A stretch of DNA of 64,000 nt from the NCBI RefSeq assembly GCF_021347895.1, contig NC_067126.1:34918482-34982481 (forward strand), given 5' to 3'. The position numbers and the translations under genes were made by a program. Origin of the DNA: Acanthochromis polyacanthus (Eukaryota; Chordata; Actinopteri; Pomacentridae). Positions 1-10,560 of this stretch are shown here, piece after piece (position 1 is the first letter of the stretch; each line of letters starts with the position of its first letter). The notes below the pieces were generated by a model, which had not been told where the DNA came from, made no database searches, and saw only the letters and a list, made by a program, of their open reading frames with translations.

Positions 1-65
1 CGCTATAAAAAAAAAATTCTTTCAAAATGATGGAAGATTAATTGGTCTGAGTCTTTTTTCAGATT

Positions 66-220
66 TCCTAAGTGAAAGTTAAGACCGTGTAGTATTATAT
101 CTTGTGTAAACTTAAGGTTAAGACCCCACAGTATTGTATATAATACGAATGAACCTGACTAACTTAAGGTTAAGAGACTATAATATTATATATTCTAGCA
201 AATTACTTGACTAATTTTAA
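66..220. repeat. degenerate short tandem repeat, about three units
   Basis: The phrase GTTAAGA recurs at about 78, 117 and 169, each time followed by an A/T-rich stretch such as AGTATTATAT or AGTATTGTATATAATA. Spacing is uneven (about 39 and 52 bases), so it is an old, decayed array. I see no coding potential. Confidence 0.4.
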
Positions 221-880
221 AATGAGGGATAAGACTTTAAAAGAAATATGCAGATATGACAATGTTTCTGATTTGTTTATTAAAAGTAAAATAAGAGTTC
301 AGGAAACCACCAAGATCATCTGACAATCATTTACCAATGTCCTCTGTCATCATTTACAGGAAATCGAGGGATTTAACAACATTAAATTTTTATTTTTGTT
401 GAGGTGCAGCAGTTATTTTGCAATTCAATAATTTGGTTGATTTCAGGCAGAACTGCAACTAATTCTGCACTAGTTGGCATCATGGTCATTTGAGGGCAGC
501 AGAAACAAGCTCCACACACAACATTTGACTTTATCAAGCTGATCTGGTGACATGTTGGGCAATTTAATAGATATTCGTTTTTATAAGGGTCCACATGACA
601 AGAAGCTTCTTAATCATTCATGATTCAAAAAAGTCTAACATTCATCCTCTTTTATCTCCATTTTTGGTCTCCACCAACTCCATAGAGAACAAATTGGCTC
701 TTTTAATGCTTAAAGCTAATGCTAAATTCTCCACTATAGTGATAGAGTTAATTGTCATGAAAGTCTGTGGCGATATTAATGCTCTCCAGTAGACACCCAG
801 TAGAATTTTATTTTTACCTGAAGTCTTTCATAGGCGTCAAAATGAAATGCCTCAACAACTACTGGAATGTTTGAACTCAA
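221..880. other. intergenic, A/T-rich, no supported gene
   Basis: No gene is supported. A minus-strand open frame (594 to 382) carries two CxxC pairs about 11 residues apart (CPTC, CGAC), but it starts at GTG with an in-frame stop a few codons upstream and no ATG. I treat it as chance or as a relic. Confidence 0.5.
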
Positions 881-889
881 CTAATCTAC

Positions 890-1060
890 TGTGCATGTTA
901 GCATGCTAACACTAAAGTTGTGACTGTGGTAAACATTATATCTACATAAGTATATTAGCATGATAATAGCAGCATTTACCTCATACTACCATCGTGAGCT
1001 ATTATAGTTTCAACTAGTATGATTATTGACTCTTAGCACTGACACTTAGCTCAAATGTTT
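890..1060. repeat. dispersed repeat with TTAGCATGCTAAC core
   Basis: The core GCATGTTAGCATGCTAAC is followed by diverged sequence. Related blocks occur at 19915-20030, 47500-47640 and 50480-50620. Repeats rich in 'gttagcatgctaac / cacagagctgctagca' are common in teleost introns and intergenic DNA. Boundaries are approximate and the class is not assigned. Confidence 0.5.
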
Positions 1061-1780
1061 GATTGCTTTTGCGCAAGTAACTACTGAAGAAATTTTGCAA
1101 AAATGTAGTCACAAGCTTATATAGAGTAACAGGTTTATGAGAACATAATTCTATTAAAACTTACACAGAACGCTCAAGTCAAGACAATATGTTCACCAAA
1201 GCATTTCCATACCACTGATCAGGCTCTATTTGTCCCAAAACAGTGTGAGATGTATTAACACGTGTCTGATGTACCATCTGTTTAATGTAAACTGACGTTA
1301 AGAATGACAAACCCAAATGACACAAGCGCTTGAACTCGAATGACAAAAGGGATGAACAGTCAGAAATGTCAGGGTGCATCAGCAAACAGGAATGACAGCA
1401 TGTACCAGCGTACACAGCGGGCTTTGATTATATCAGACAGATGAGGCGAACGTGAACACACAGTCACACAACTGGGGCAAATGAAAGAGCCGGACGTAAC
1501 ACAACGGCAAGAAACAAACAACTTTGTATTTGTACAGTTTCCTTAGATGACCCTCGTTGATGCGATCTGCAGCCTTCACATGGTTTGACCTCACCGACGG
1601 TCACGTCATCGTCCTCAGGTTAATCTAAAGCTCAGGGGGATCACACACAACGGAGAGATAGAAAGTTGCCTATCAAGACATTATTACTGCACCAAGGAAC
1701 GCGGCGGATGTATGTGACGATCGGCTTATGTCTGTCTGTATGTCTGTGCTCAACATTACACAAAAACACACAAATGGATT
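1061..1780. other. intergenic, nothing recognised
   Basis: No gene, RNA or clear repeat structure is seen. A short run of GTCTGTCTGTATGTCTGT near 1730-1747 is a minor low-complexity patch at the edge of the next repeat. Confidence 0.4.
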
Positions 1781-1975
1781 TGGGTGAAATTTTCTAGTGA
1801 TGGTCAGAAACGACACAAGGATCAGCTGATTAGATTTTAGCAGTGATACGGCTTATAGTGTGGCGTCACTGTAACTATGACAACAAGTGAACGCTACATC
1901 ATCTTCCTACTGAATGATCACATCACTACGATTCAAGTACAGATCCACCACTGCGGACTTATCAGGCCTTATCAG
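1781..1975 (+). repeat. dispersed repeat, copy 1 (partner at 55530-55730)
   Basis: This block shares the order ATTAGATTTT, GGCTTATAGT, TGGCGTCACTGTAAC, ATGACAACAAGTGAAC, CTACATCA and GCGGACTTATC with 55530-55730. This copy lacks about 50 bases present between GGCTTATAGT and GGCGTCACTG in the other. The head 'atttgggtgaaatttt' resembles 3' regions of fish LINE-derived repeats, but the class is uncertain. Confidence 0.6.
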
Positions 1976-2167
1976 TCAGAAATTACACGACGACGGAGCA
2001 GCCTTGGCGGAGTAGTGAGCTCTCTGAATGCTTTTCTTGTGCGTAAATGCATTTTCCACAACTTTAAAGATGGTGTGAAATGTCCTCAAGTATCTCATTG
2101 GCTAAATTTATGCTACACTCTCATAGACCAACGAAACTCAACACATTTTTTAACAAGGTATTATATA

Positions 2168-2380
2168 CAGTGCCTTGTGAAAGTATTCGGCCCCCTTGAA
2201 CTTTTCAACCTTTCGCCACATTTCAGGCTTCAAACATAAAGATATAAAATTTTAATTTTTTGTCAAGAATCAACAACAATTAGGACACAATCGTGAAGTG
2301 GAATGAAATTTATTGGATATTTTATACTTTTTTAACAAATAAAAAACTGAAAAGTGGAGTGTGCAATATTATTCGGCCCC
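2168..2380 (+). repeat. left terminal inverted repeat of the Tc1 element
   Basis: It pairs with 3585-3797. The outer direct-repeat motif (AAGTATTCGGCCCCC) lies at the tip and the inner one (ATTATTCGGCCCC) at the inner end; these are the expected transposase-binding sites. Confidence 0.9.
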
Positions 2381-2558
2381 TTTACTTTCAGTGCAGCAAA
2401 CTCACTCCAGAAGTTCAGTGAGGATCTCTGAATGACCCAATGTTGTCCTAAATGACTGATGATGATAAATAGAATCCACCTGTGTGTAATCAAGTCTCCG
2501 TATAAATGCACCTGCTCTGTGATAGTCTCAGGGTTCTGATTAAAGTGCAGAGAGCATC

Positions 2559-3578
2559 ATGAAGACCAAGGAACACACCAGGCAGGTCCGAGATACTGTT
2601 GTGGAGAAGTTTAAAGCCGGATTTGGATACAAAAAGATTTCCCAAGCTTTAAACATCTCAAGGAGCACTGTGCAAGCAATCATATTGAAATGGAAGGAGT
2701 ATCAGACCACTGCAAATCTACCAAGACCCGGCCGTCCCTCTAAACTTTCACCTCCAACAAGGAGAAGACTGATCAGAGATGCAGCCAAGAGGCCCATGAT
2801 CACTCTGGATGAACTGCAGACATCTACAGCTGAGGGGGGAGAGCCTGTCCATAGGACAACAATCAGTCGTAAACTGCACAAATCTGGCCTTTATGGAAGA
2901 GTGGCAAGAAGAAAGCCATTTCTCAAAGATATCCATAAAAAGTCTGGTTTAAAGTTTGCCACAAGCCACCTGGGAGACACACCAAACATGTGGAAGAAGG
3001 TGCTCTGGTCAGATGAAACCAAAATGGAACTTTTTGGCCACAATGCAAAACGATATGTTTGGCGTAAAAGCAACACAGCTCATCACCCTGAACACACCAT
3101 CCCCACTGTCAAACATGGTGGTGGCAGCCTCATGGTTTGGGCCTGCTTTTCTTCAGCAGGGACAGGGAAGATGGTTAAAATTGATGGGAAGATGAATGGA
3201 GCCAAATACAGGAGCATTCTGGAAGAAAACCTGTTGGAGTCTGCAAAAGACCTGAGACTGGGACGGAGATTTATCTTCCAACAGGACAATGATCCAAAAC
3301 ATAAAGCCAAATCTACAATGGAATGGTTGACAAATAAACGTATCCAGGTGTTAGAATGGCCAAGTCAAAGTCCAGACCTGAATCCAATCGAGAATCTGTG
3401 GGCAGAGCTGAAGGCTGCTGTTCACAAACGCTCTCCATCCAACCTCACTGAGCTCGAGCTGTTTTGCAAGAAAGAATGGGCAAGAATTTCAGTCTCTTGA
3501 TGTGCAAAACTGATAGAAACATACCCCAAGCGACTTGCAGCTGTAATTGCAGCAAAAGGTGGCGCTACAAAGTATTAA
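2559..3578 (+). pseudogene. Tc1-like transposase, DD34E, with one premature stop
   Basis: The ATG at 2559 opens 313 codons, then TGA at 3498-3500, then 25 more family-like codons to TAA at 3576. Total length would be about 339, matching the 340 usual for this group. Visible parts are a paired-like DNA-binding region (helix-turn-helix about 9-45, GRP-type AT-hook about 55-64, second helix-turn-helix about 66-120), then the catalytic domain with D152 (WSDET), D243 (QQDNDPKH) and E278 (SPDLNPIENLW), so D-34-E spacing is kept. A glycine-rich HGGGS box is at 186-190. The stop sits where the family has Arg; CGA to TGA is the change expected from methyl-CpG deamination. It would cut and paste the flanking element. 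Whether the truncated protein works is unknown; losing the conserved tail probably impairs it. Confidence 0.9.
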
Positions 3579-3584
3579 TGCAAG

Positions 3585-3797
3585 GGGGCCGAATAATATT
3601 GCACGCCCCACTTTTCAGGTTTTTATTTGTTAAAAAAGTTTAAAATATCCAATAAATTTCATTCCACTTCACGATTGTGTCCCACTTGTTGTTGATTCTT
3701 GACAAAAAATTAAAATTTTATATCTTTATGTTTGAAGCCTGAAATGTGGCGAAAGGTTGAAAAGTTCAAGGGGGCCGAATACTTTCACAAGGCACTG
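3585..3797 (-). repeat. right terminal inverted repeat of the Tc1 element
   Basis: This is the inverted partner of 2168-2380. The outermost 110 or so bases look identical to the left repeat; the few mismatches are all in the inner half. Confidence 0.9.
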
Positions 3798-3799
3798 TA

Positions 3800-5805
3800 A
3801 ATAAAATTAATATCTATCTATCTGCAAAAATGTCTATTATTGTCTTTAACTTTAAAATAACAAAAGAAATATACTTTAGGTTTCTTTGCTGTGAAATAAA
3901 TCCTAGAAAATATCCAAAGGCAACAATTTTTCCTACAAACCTCTGTATATCAGCTGCACAAAGCCTGCTATAACTGTTCATATCTGTTTCATAGACCTCT
4001 ATTGTTGTTCAAAAACTACTAAAAACATAATAATGAACCATAATGTTGCATCAGGTGACATGTGACCGTCAGTCCAACATACTCTGTTCTGCTGCTGTAA
4101 ATAGCCAGTTCTGCACCAGTTATGTATTAATCCACAGCTGAAAATAGTACCATAAATTGCACTAGTTCCTCCTTTTTGAGCCAAAAATAGTAAAAGCTAC
4201 AGTGCCCAGGTGTTTTGAGTAGCTATTTTGTATTTTTACAAGTTAAAAATGTTGTGACTGAAAAGTAAAAATGCAAATCTTCAGCTAAAATACTAACATC
4301 AGGCTTAGAATGAAATCTCAAAGTTTTAGGAGAAAGGCTTTGTTGGCTTTGTTCCAGCAGATTCCAAGTACTTTCCGCTCATTTGCTCGATCCTGTCTGT
4401 GACTAAAACTGTGTCCTACAAAGTTACCACTGTGCATAACTGGTTGTGCTGTAACCATGCAGAGCAGCTTCCAAAAGAGTTTGACCTAGTTGGTGAGAGG
4501 CTTTCGCTTCGCCTGTTGAGGACACAGATGCCTGCACACATCAATGACTGACAACAAACACAGCGTACTGTATATTTTTTTTCCCCTGTTGTACTTTGGC
4601 AACAAAGGAGGAGAATAAGACGACAGTAAGAGGAAAAATATTTAGACCAGACTTTCTCTATCATGGAAATTTATCCCGGTGACTACTTTCCTAGGAAAAC
4701 CTTTGACCCAGAGCAACTCCAGCACATTCAGTTTCATTCTTTTTTCTTTTATTTTCCTCACAGGTTCCCACAGAATTGCGACTGGGAAGTTTAAAATCCA
4801 GAGCCGTAGACGTCACTCCATATACTCCCTAATTAAAACAATAAACGCCATTTATGAGTCTGCAGCCGAGAGATTTCACACCCTCATACACACTTACGTT
4901 TGCTGCTAGACACATGCAGGCTTAAGCCAACATAATCCTGTTTTAAACATGACATGACACCTGTTATAATCGCTCAGCCTTGTGCACTAAATGCCAAGGA
5001 GGATTATAGCAGATGTCATGTCATGGATTATGGCAGCTTTATGTATGTGCGTGCATGAATCTTTCCCTGTCACCTCCATGGAAATGCCATGGGCAACCAC
5101 TTTAATCTCATTTGTGCATCTGTGTGTTGTGTGCACACATTGTGGTGCGTATCACCATGTCCGCAAAAACAAACATACGGCTCCTTGCTGTGTTTTTCTT
5201 TCCCAGTCCTAAAGCCTGTCTGGCCGACTCTCATAGTATTGCGGGGGGAGGGATGAACCACAGCTGCTGTCTGACGTAAATGCAGCACAAACGCTCTGTT
5301 TGTGCGGTCACAGCCCCTCTGACAGCTCTAACCAGTTAATGGGTTACCTCACACTCCCTTCCTCTCCCCCTCCGACTCACTTCTGCAGGGCTGCATCGGC
5401 AGATTTACAGTTAAGCCCGAGCAGATGCTGCGAGTACCGTTGACGATCAGAGTGGAAAACTGTCATCTGTCTGTAAGGATGCCAGTTGAGGCCACTAAGT
5501 GCATATGTGTAAGTCGGAGATGCTTGTGCACAATCAGTGTGTATAATCCAAGCCAAGACGCAGCAGGGGCTCAATTAAAAGCTGATTTTTACAGATGAAG
5601 TTGTTTGCTACTTGTGACGAACAGTATTCAGCCCTGTCTCTCCAAGGTTCCTTCAGGTAAATTGCATTCTCAATTACGCTTTGAAAGAGGCATATATTTC
5701 CCAGTAAGGTAACAATGTGACGTAGTAGGAAACGTCTGCACTTCCAATGAGACACAAAGTCCATGTTATTCAGCTGGAGGGTTGGTGGAGGCAAATGTCT
5801 GACAC
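3800..5805. other. intergenic, no supported gene
   Basis: Open frames here are short and lack family features or splice context. A short ATCTATCTATCT run at about 3812-3823 is the only simple repeat. Nothing else is recognised. Confidence 0.4.
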
Positions 5806-5807
5806 AA

Positions 5808-6775
5808 GATCATAGACTGTATATAAAGATGGACGTAGCATCTGGCTCCAGAATTGAAGCCCACCCGGAAGTGTCAAAAACTTGCAATATCACGCCGTCA
5901 GCTAGGGTTTGCTTCAAAAAGCTTTTGCTACATAGACCCCAATTCATTTTTGGAAAAAATAAAATTTGATAGACTGATGTTCTACAGCTCAAGATTTTTT
6001 CCCGTTAGTTTTCATGGTCAAAATGAGAGATCAGATGGCCGATCTTAAAATAAATCAATACTGAATTTTAAATAAATTGTTAACCCTTTAAGCTGCAGTC
6101 ACTTTCAGCCATTTTCAGTACAAAAAAATCGCTAATATTTTATTTGTAAATAAAAATATGACGAGAAGTACAGAGAATATTGGACCCGCATCGCGAGGTG
6201 CATTTCCTTGAAAACAACCGATTCGTGGATTTTATACCGACTTCAGGACATGTTTTGGACAAAATAGTTTACTGGCTTGTGTCATCTGGATGTAAAAGGT
6301 TGGATTATGGCCGTTTTTTGTGGAATATTTTCATCTGTGTGTAATAATGAACCCGGAAATGTGAGTCGCGCTGTGTGCGTTGAAGCCGTGTATAGAGAAC
6401 GGATGGATGGATATTCATTGTTTGTTGGACAAATGTTTTTTTCTCACCCGCTGTGGTAATCACATCTGAAAGTGGTTTATACCGGCGGATTCATGAGAAT
6501 CTAAGCTTTCCATCGGTGTATAGTGTTTGTATAACCGCGTTTGCAGCCTTCGGACATTCTTAAAAATTCCTATGCAAATTAGTAAGTGTACCGCCGGCGG
6601 GACACTGAAGCTATTGACTTGTCCTGCCCCGAGTTGCTCTCCGGTCCAGTCTGTTTGATGATGCTTTTTACGTCACTGGCTCTAAAAAATCCAAAATGGC
6701 GACCAGGAAGTAGCAAAATCCGGGCTTCATTTTCTCGGCGTTGAAACCAACGGGTGACGTAACGGTTAGTTCACG
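5808..6775. repeat. dispersed repeat with inverted ends, probably a composite
   Basis: The left end (AGACTGTATATAAAGATGGACG, then GAAGCCCACCCGGAAG) and the right end (AAAATGGCGACCAGGAAG, then ATCCGGGCTTCA, then GGTGACGTAACG) are roughly inverted relative to each other, as in a widespread teleost repeat. The middle (about 6080-6640) looks like a second element. It begins at TTAACCCTTTAAGCTGCAG (6080) and has the palindromes CCGGCGG and CCGCCGGCGG. Boundaries and class are uncertain. Confidence 0.5.
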
Positions 6776-7049
6776 CCTGCACAAGACCTTCACCCAGGAG
6801 ACTGGAGTTTGTGTTCCATGTGGGACTCTTTACACTAAAGTTGTGCTGCCACTCACTGTTTGGTTAAGTTTAGACTACATCCTTGTTAGGTTTGAGAAAA
6901 TATCATGGTTTGGATTACAAGACAACCCTTTCACAACATGTTTGAAGCTTCTGCTTCATTTTCTTGATTAAGTACAATATTAGATGACAGAAAAAAGGCC
7001 ATATTTGGAAAAAATTACAATAATTGGCAAAGATGTACCATCTATAGCA

Positions 7050-7466
7050 TTATTACACTGCACTCTGTTTCTCCCTGTGTCCTTTCTCCGAGTGTCCCTG
7101 GTCCCTGAGCTGGATTCTTCTGATCTGTGCTTGTTGTCCCACCAACTGGCTTAGCCTCCATCATGTCCACAGGATGCTGCTGCTAAGTATCCTCCAGCCC
7201 ACTGCCCATTTCTACCAATCTACTCTGCATCACCCTTACCATACATGGTATGCTCATCTACACACTTTGTATCTTCCTGAGATGTTGCAGATGCCCCCCC
7301 CATATGAGCCAAGTTTTGCTCAAGGTTTCTTCCCATTAAAAGAGTTTTCCCTTCCACTGTCGCCTCAGGACTTGCTCTGGGGATTCAGGCATATGGGTTC
7401 TGTAAAGCATCTTGAGATCATTTGAACTGTAATTGGCGCTATATAAATAAAATTAAATTGAATTCT
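7050..7466 (+). repeat. LINE-type 3' tail
   Basis: The block ends with CAAGGTTTCTTCCCATTAAA, then GTCGCCTCAGG, TTGCTCTGGGG, TCTGTAAAGCATCTTGAGA, GGCGCTATATAAATAAA and an ATTGAATT-type tail. This order is the 3' end of an abundant teleost non-LTR retroposon and derived SINEs. No open frame remains. The 5' limit is approximate. Confidence 0.7.
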
Positions 7467-10139
7467 TCTTTTCCTTCCAGATTTTCCCTTCAGGGGTTGC
7501 CACAGTGAATCATCTGCTTCCATCTAATCCTATCTTCTGCATTTTCTTGTCTCGTACTAACTAAGTCCATGTCTTCTTCTTCAACCAACATTGCAGCTGC
7601 ATTGTAGGAAGTGTAAAATCCAACATTTATGGAGCTTAGCCCACAAAAGGAACCAAAAGTTATAATATCTGAATCTCTGCTGCTTTAATTTGTCTCTTAC
7701 AAGTCTTTGAAATTTAAGGCAACAACATCTAATATTATGTATGATATGTTGATATGGAAAATCCCCAAAGATTGTGTTTTGTCATTCATCATGATGTGCA
7801 TATTTGTGTTTACTGACTCAAGCCTTACACACAAATAAATCTTTACAGTCTCGCCTTGTTCCATCCTTAAAATCAGTTTCTGTGTACCTGCCCTGCTGAC
7901 GTATTTCACCCCACCCTTTGTCTCTCACAACTCTGAAACAAACCTGTCCTGTTGCACCGAGGTCACTGTTTATGCCACTGTATGATGCATTGAAATCTAA
8001 ATGCAAACCACAGTCCAGCTGAGTCACTTCGCTGGAAGCCCAACACGCCCAGTAGGACACAAATCCCGCATTGTCCACAAACACAGTGAATCTTTAACAA
8101 GAAGCATTAGAAACTGTGCTGTTTTGCAGAAAATCATAATGAGGAGATTTATTTTTTTCTTCCTCAGCAGAAGCCATGACCCGCGGGGAAGATATGATGG
8201 ATTGGTGCATGTCAGAAAGGATTCAGTCACCTCTATTGACCAGAAAGAAAGTAAGAAAAAAATCTAATGATCAATTGCAAGATCTCACATTGTGTTTTCT
8301 TCCTGAGGGCTGAGCATGTGTGTGAGTCGGTCCACTGTTTAAACATGTGTGTGCCTGCATGCATTCAGCTCCAGGTGCTGCATGTTTTGCAAAGCAGATA
8401 CATTTTCCTGCCTCTCCATGAACTGTGGGATTGGAGTGGAGGAGCAAACTGACGTGCATACACAAAGACGCACTGCTAGCGGTGCAGATTTGATTAGTGA
8501 GCAGTGATCTTGATGGAAGGCTCAGTTCGGTTAAGGGGATTGTAAACGTGCCCGTGAGACTTTGACGCAGGCTGCTGACATCATTGCCCATACCTCCTTT
8601 TGACCAAGCAGTCTGCTCACCGTGGAGGAGGAGGAGGAGGGAAGCTGTGACTGTGAGGATAATATCTGTGTATGAAAGAAGGGATTGAAGAAAGGGAGAT
8701 TAAATGCAGAAAAGTAGAAAGAAACAGATGTGGCCTGTCAAAGGAGGATATACGGAGGTAGAAATTTCCACTAATTTAGGGGAAAAATAACCGGCTGTAT
8801 GTGGCATTCAGCCGCCCACCTGACCCCTGCAACCGCGATATTTATACTGCAAGAAAATAATTCCACCACCTTCTTTTTCTTCGTACCTGCAGAGCATCAT
8901 TAAGGCTGCAAAAATGTCATCATGCGCCCGACGCTAATTACACACAAAGAGCATCACGCTGAGATAATGATATTTGACTCACAATGTGGGAGGCATGGAT
9001 ATCATGAAAAAGAGTGAGGGGGAAACTTTTCTAGGAAGCTGCAGACGCTGCGTATTATCCGGCTCACGTCAAACAGGCTGGGGCTGGAGGTGGTACTGGG
9101 CAAAAGAACACACAAGCAAAAAGTTCAGGAGAGAAATGTGCCATTTTTTTTAGAACTATTTCGTCATAAAGAGCACTAAAGCGAAAGCGGTCCTCTTATC
9201 TCTGCGGCTAAAAATGGCAAGAGGTTTGACGGTGGTTCGTGCGCTTTAAGCTGGATGAGCAGATGCAGCTGCACAGTGTGGCAGGTGACTCCTCTGGCTG
9301 CTTCACTTTCTTTGGATATTCATTTCCCTGCCCTAAATGGCTGACATTTAGTGGCTGGAGAAGAAGGTAGAGGAGGAAGATAAAGTAGAAGGAGCGGAAA
9401 AGAAGGGGAGGGTGATCGGCGATGAAAACAAGAAGGGGGTCTTTGTGCTGGAGTTAATCTGAGGTTAATCATTAAAGTGAGCGGTGGGTGGTCGAGTGTT
9501 GAATGAAGAGAGCAGGTCAAGTTGGACATGGAACAGAGGGGGAAACTGCGTCAAACTGTCTGTTGGCTGCTTTTATCTCACAACAAGCCCTAGCAACAAA
9601 ATCAAACACAATGCAAAACACTCCAATAAGGAACAGCTCTCCAGCTTTCTGTTAGCTGGTGTGGCTGACAACATGTTAGACAGCTAATGGACAGACTGTG
9701 CAAATTAGAGCAGAATGTGGAAGTAAAAAGCTGGTTCAGTGATGTCAACATTGAAAATAGGAAGAAGAGCTGCTGAATTTAAATAGAAAGGCAAATATTC
9801 AAAGAGTTTCTCACTATATCACGGCCACACACAGTCACGATTCCATTACCTGAAAGAACATTTTGTTGACTTCCATAAATTATCAGGAGACTTACTTAAA
9901 TCATACTCATCACCATTACTTGTCTTTCCTTGACCCTTATTCTAACCTTAAACCAAGTCTTCAAACTCTATTTAGTTGTTTTTATCATGCAACCCTCTAG
10001 TTTGTTCACTAGATCAGCGTCTACGTATTTCATGTGTGCACACTACTGCCTTTGCAGAATAGATGACACGCAGACACAAGTTCTGATCTGCACCAAAACT
10101 GCCCTTAGAGAGATGCATGGACCTGTAAATCTGGAAAGT
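7467..10139. other. intergenic, no supported gene
   Basis: No convincing coding exon is present. A short GGA run lies at about 8624-8640. The stretch 8800-9060 is less A/T-rich and free of obvious repeats, so it could hold conserved non-coding sequence, but this cannot be shown without alignment. Confidence 0.35.
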
Positions 10140-10141
10140 AA

Positions 10142-10560
10142 AGGTACATGTCCAGGACCCATCGCTTTAATGCTTCTCATTCATTGTCATTGTAAACGGC
10201 GTGCATTCTGAAAGCATCGTACTGCATTTTGCGAGATGGGGTGTTGCATTATCTGCTCTTATTTTGCATAAAGTTGAAGTCTAGGCCACTTTATACAAAT
10301 GACGAGCATCAAACATGATCCACCACCTTTGGAAACTTTGAAAATACTTTGAAACTGACCATTTAACGATCTGAAACGAAGACGGATTAAACAACTGCAT
10401 GGATTATTTCTCGCCTAGGTTGCTTTGAGGAACACATCTTGGTGAAAGTTTTCACACGAGCCGCCATGTTGGTCTGGTATGAAATCCAGGAGCAAGCAGT
10501 CTTAAATAAAACGTCCGTCCAATCAGGTGCAGCCAATGTTTACATGGCTATAGGGACGTA
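10142..10560 (-). mobile_element. short TIR element, GTACGTGTCC family, copy 1
   Basis: It starts GGTACATGTCCA, then CATTCATTGTC, a TTTGCATAAAGT..GAAGTC palindrome, and CGAGCCGCCATGTTGGTC near 10459. The same blocks occur in reverse order and complement at 61093-61521. No transposase frame is present, so it is non-autonomous. The right end is worn and its boundary approximate. Confidence 0.55.

Larger units (their letters stand above)
2168..3797 (+). mobile_element. Tc1-like (Sleeping Beauty-group) DNA transposon, almost complete
   Basis: The element is 1630 bp, starts CAGTGCCTTGTG and ends in the reverse complement CACAAGGCACTG. It is flanked by TA at 2166-2167 and 3798-3799, the target duplication of Tc1/mariner elements. 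It has about 213-bp terminal inverted repeats and one transposase frame between them. Each TIR contains an outer and an inner copy of a TATTCGGCCCC motif, the IR/DR layout typical of the Sleeping Beauty group. By eye the two TIRs differ at only about half a dozen positions, so the insertion looks recent. Confidence 0.95.
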
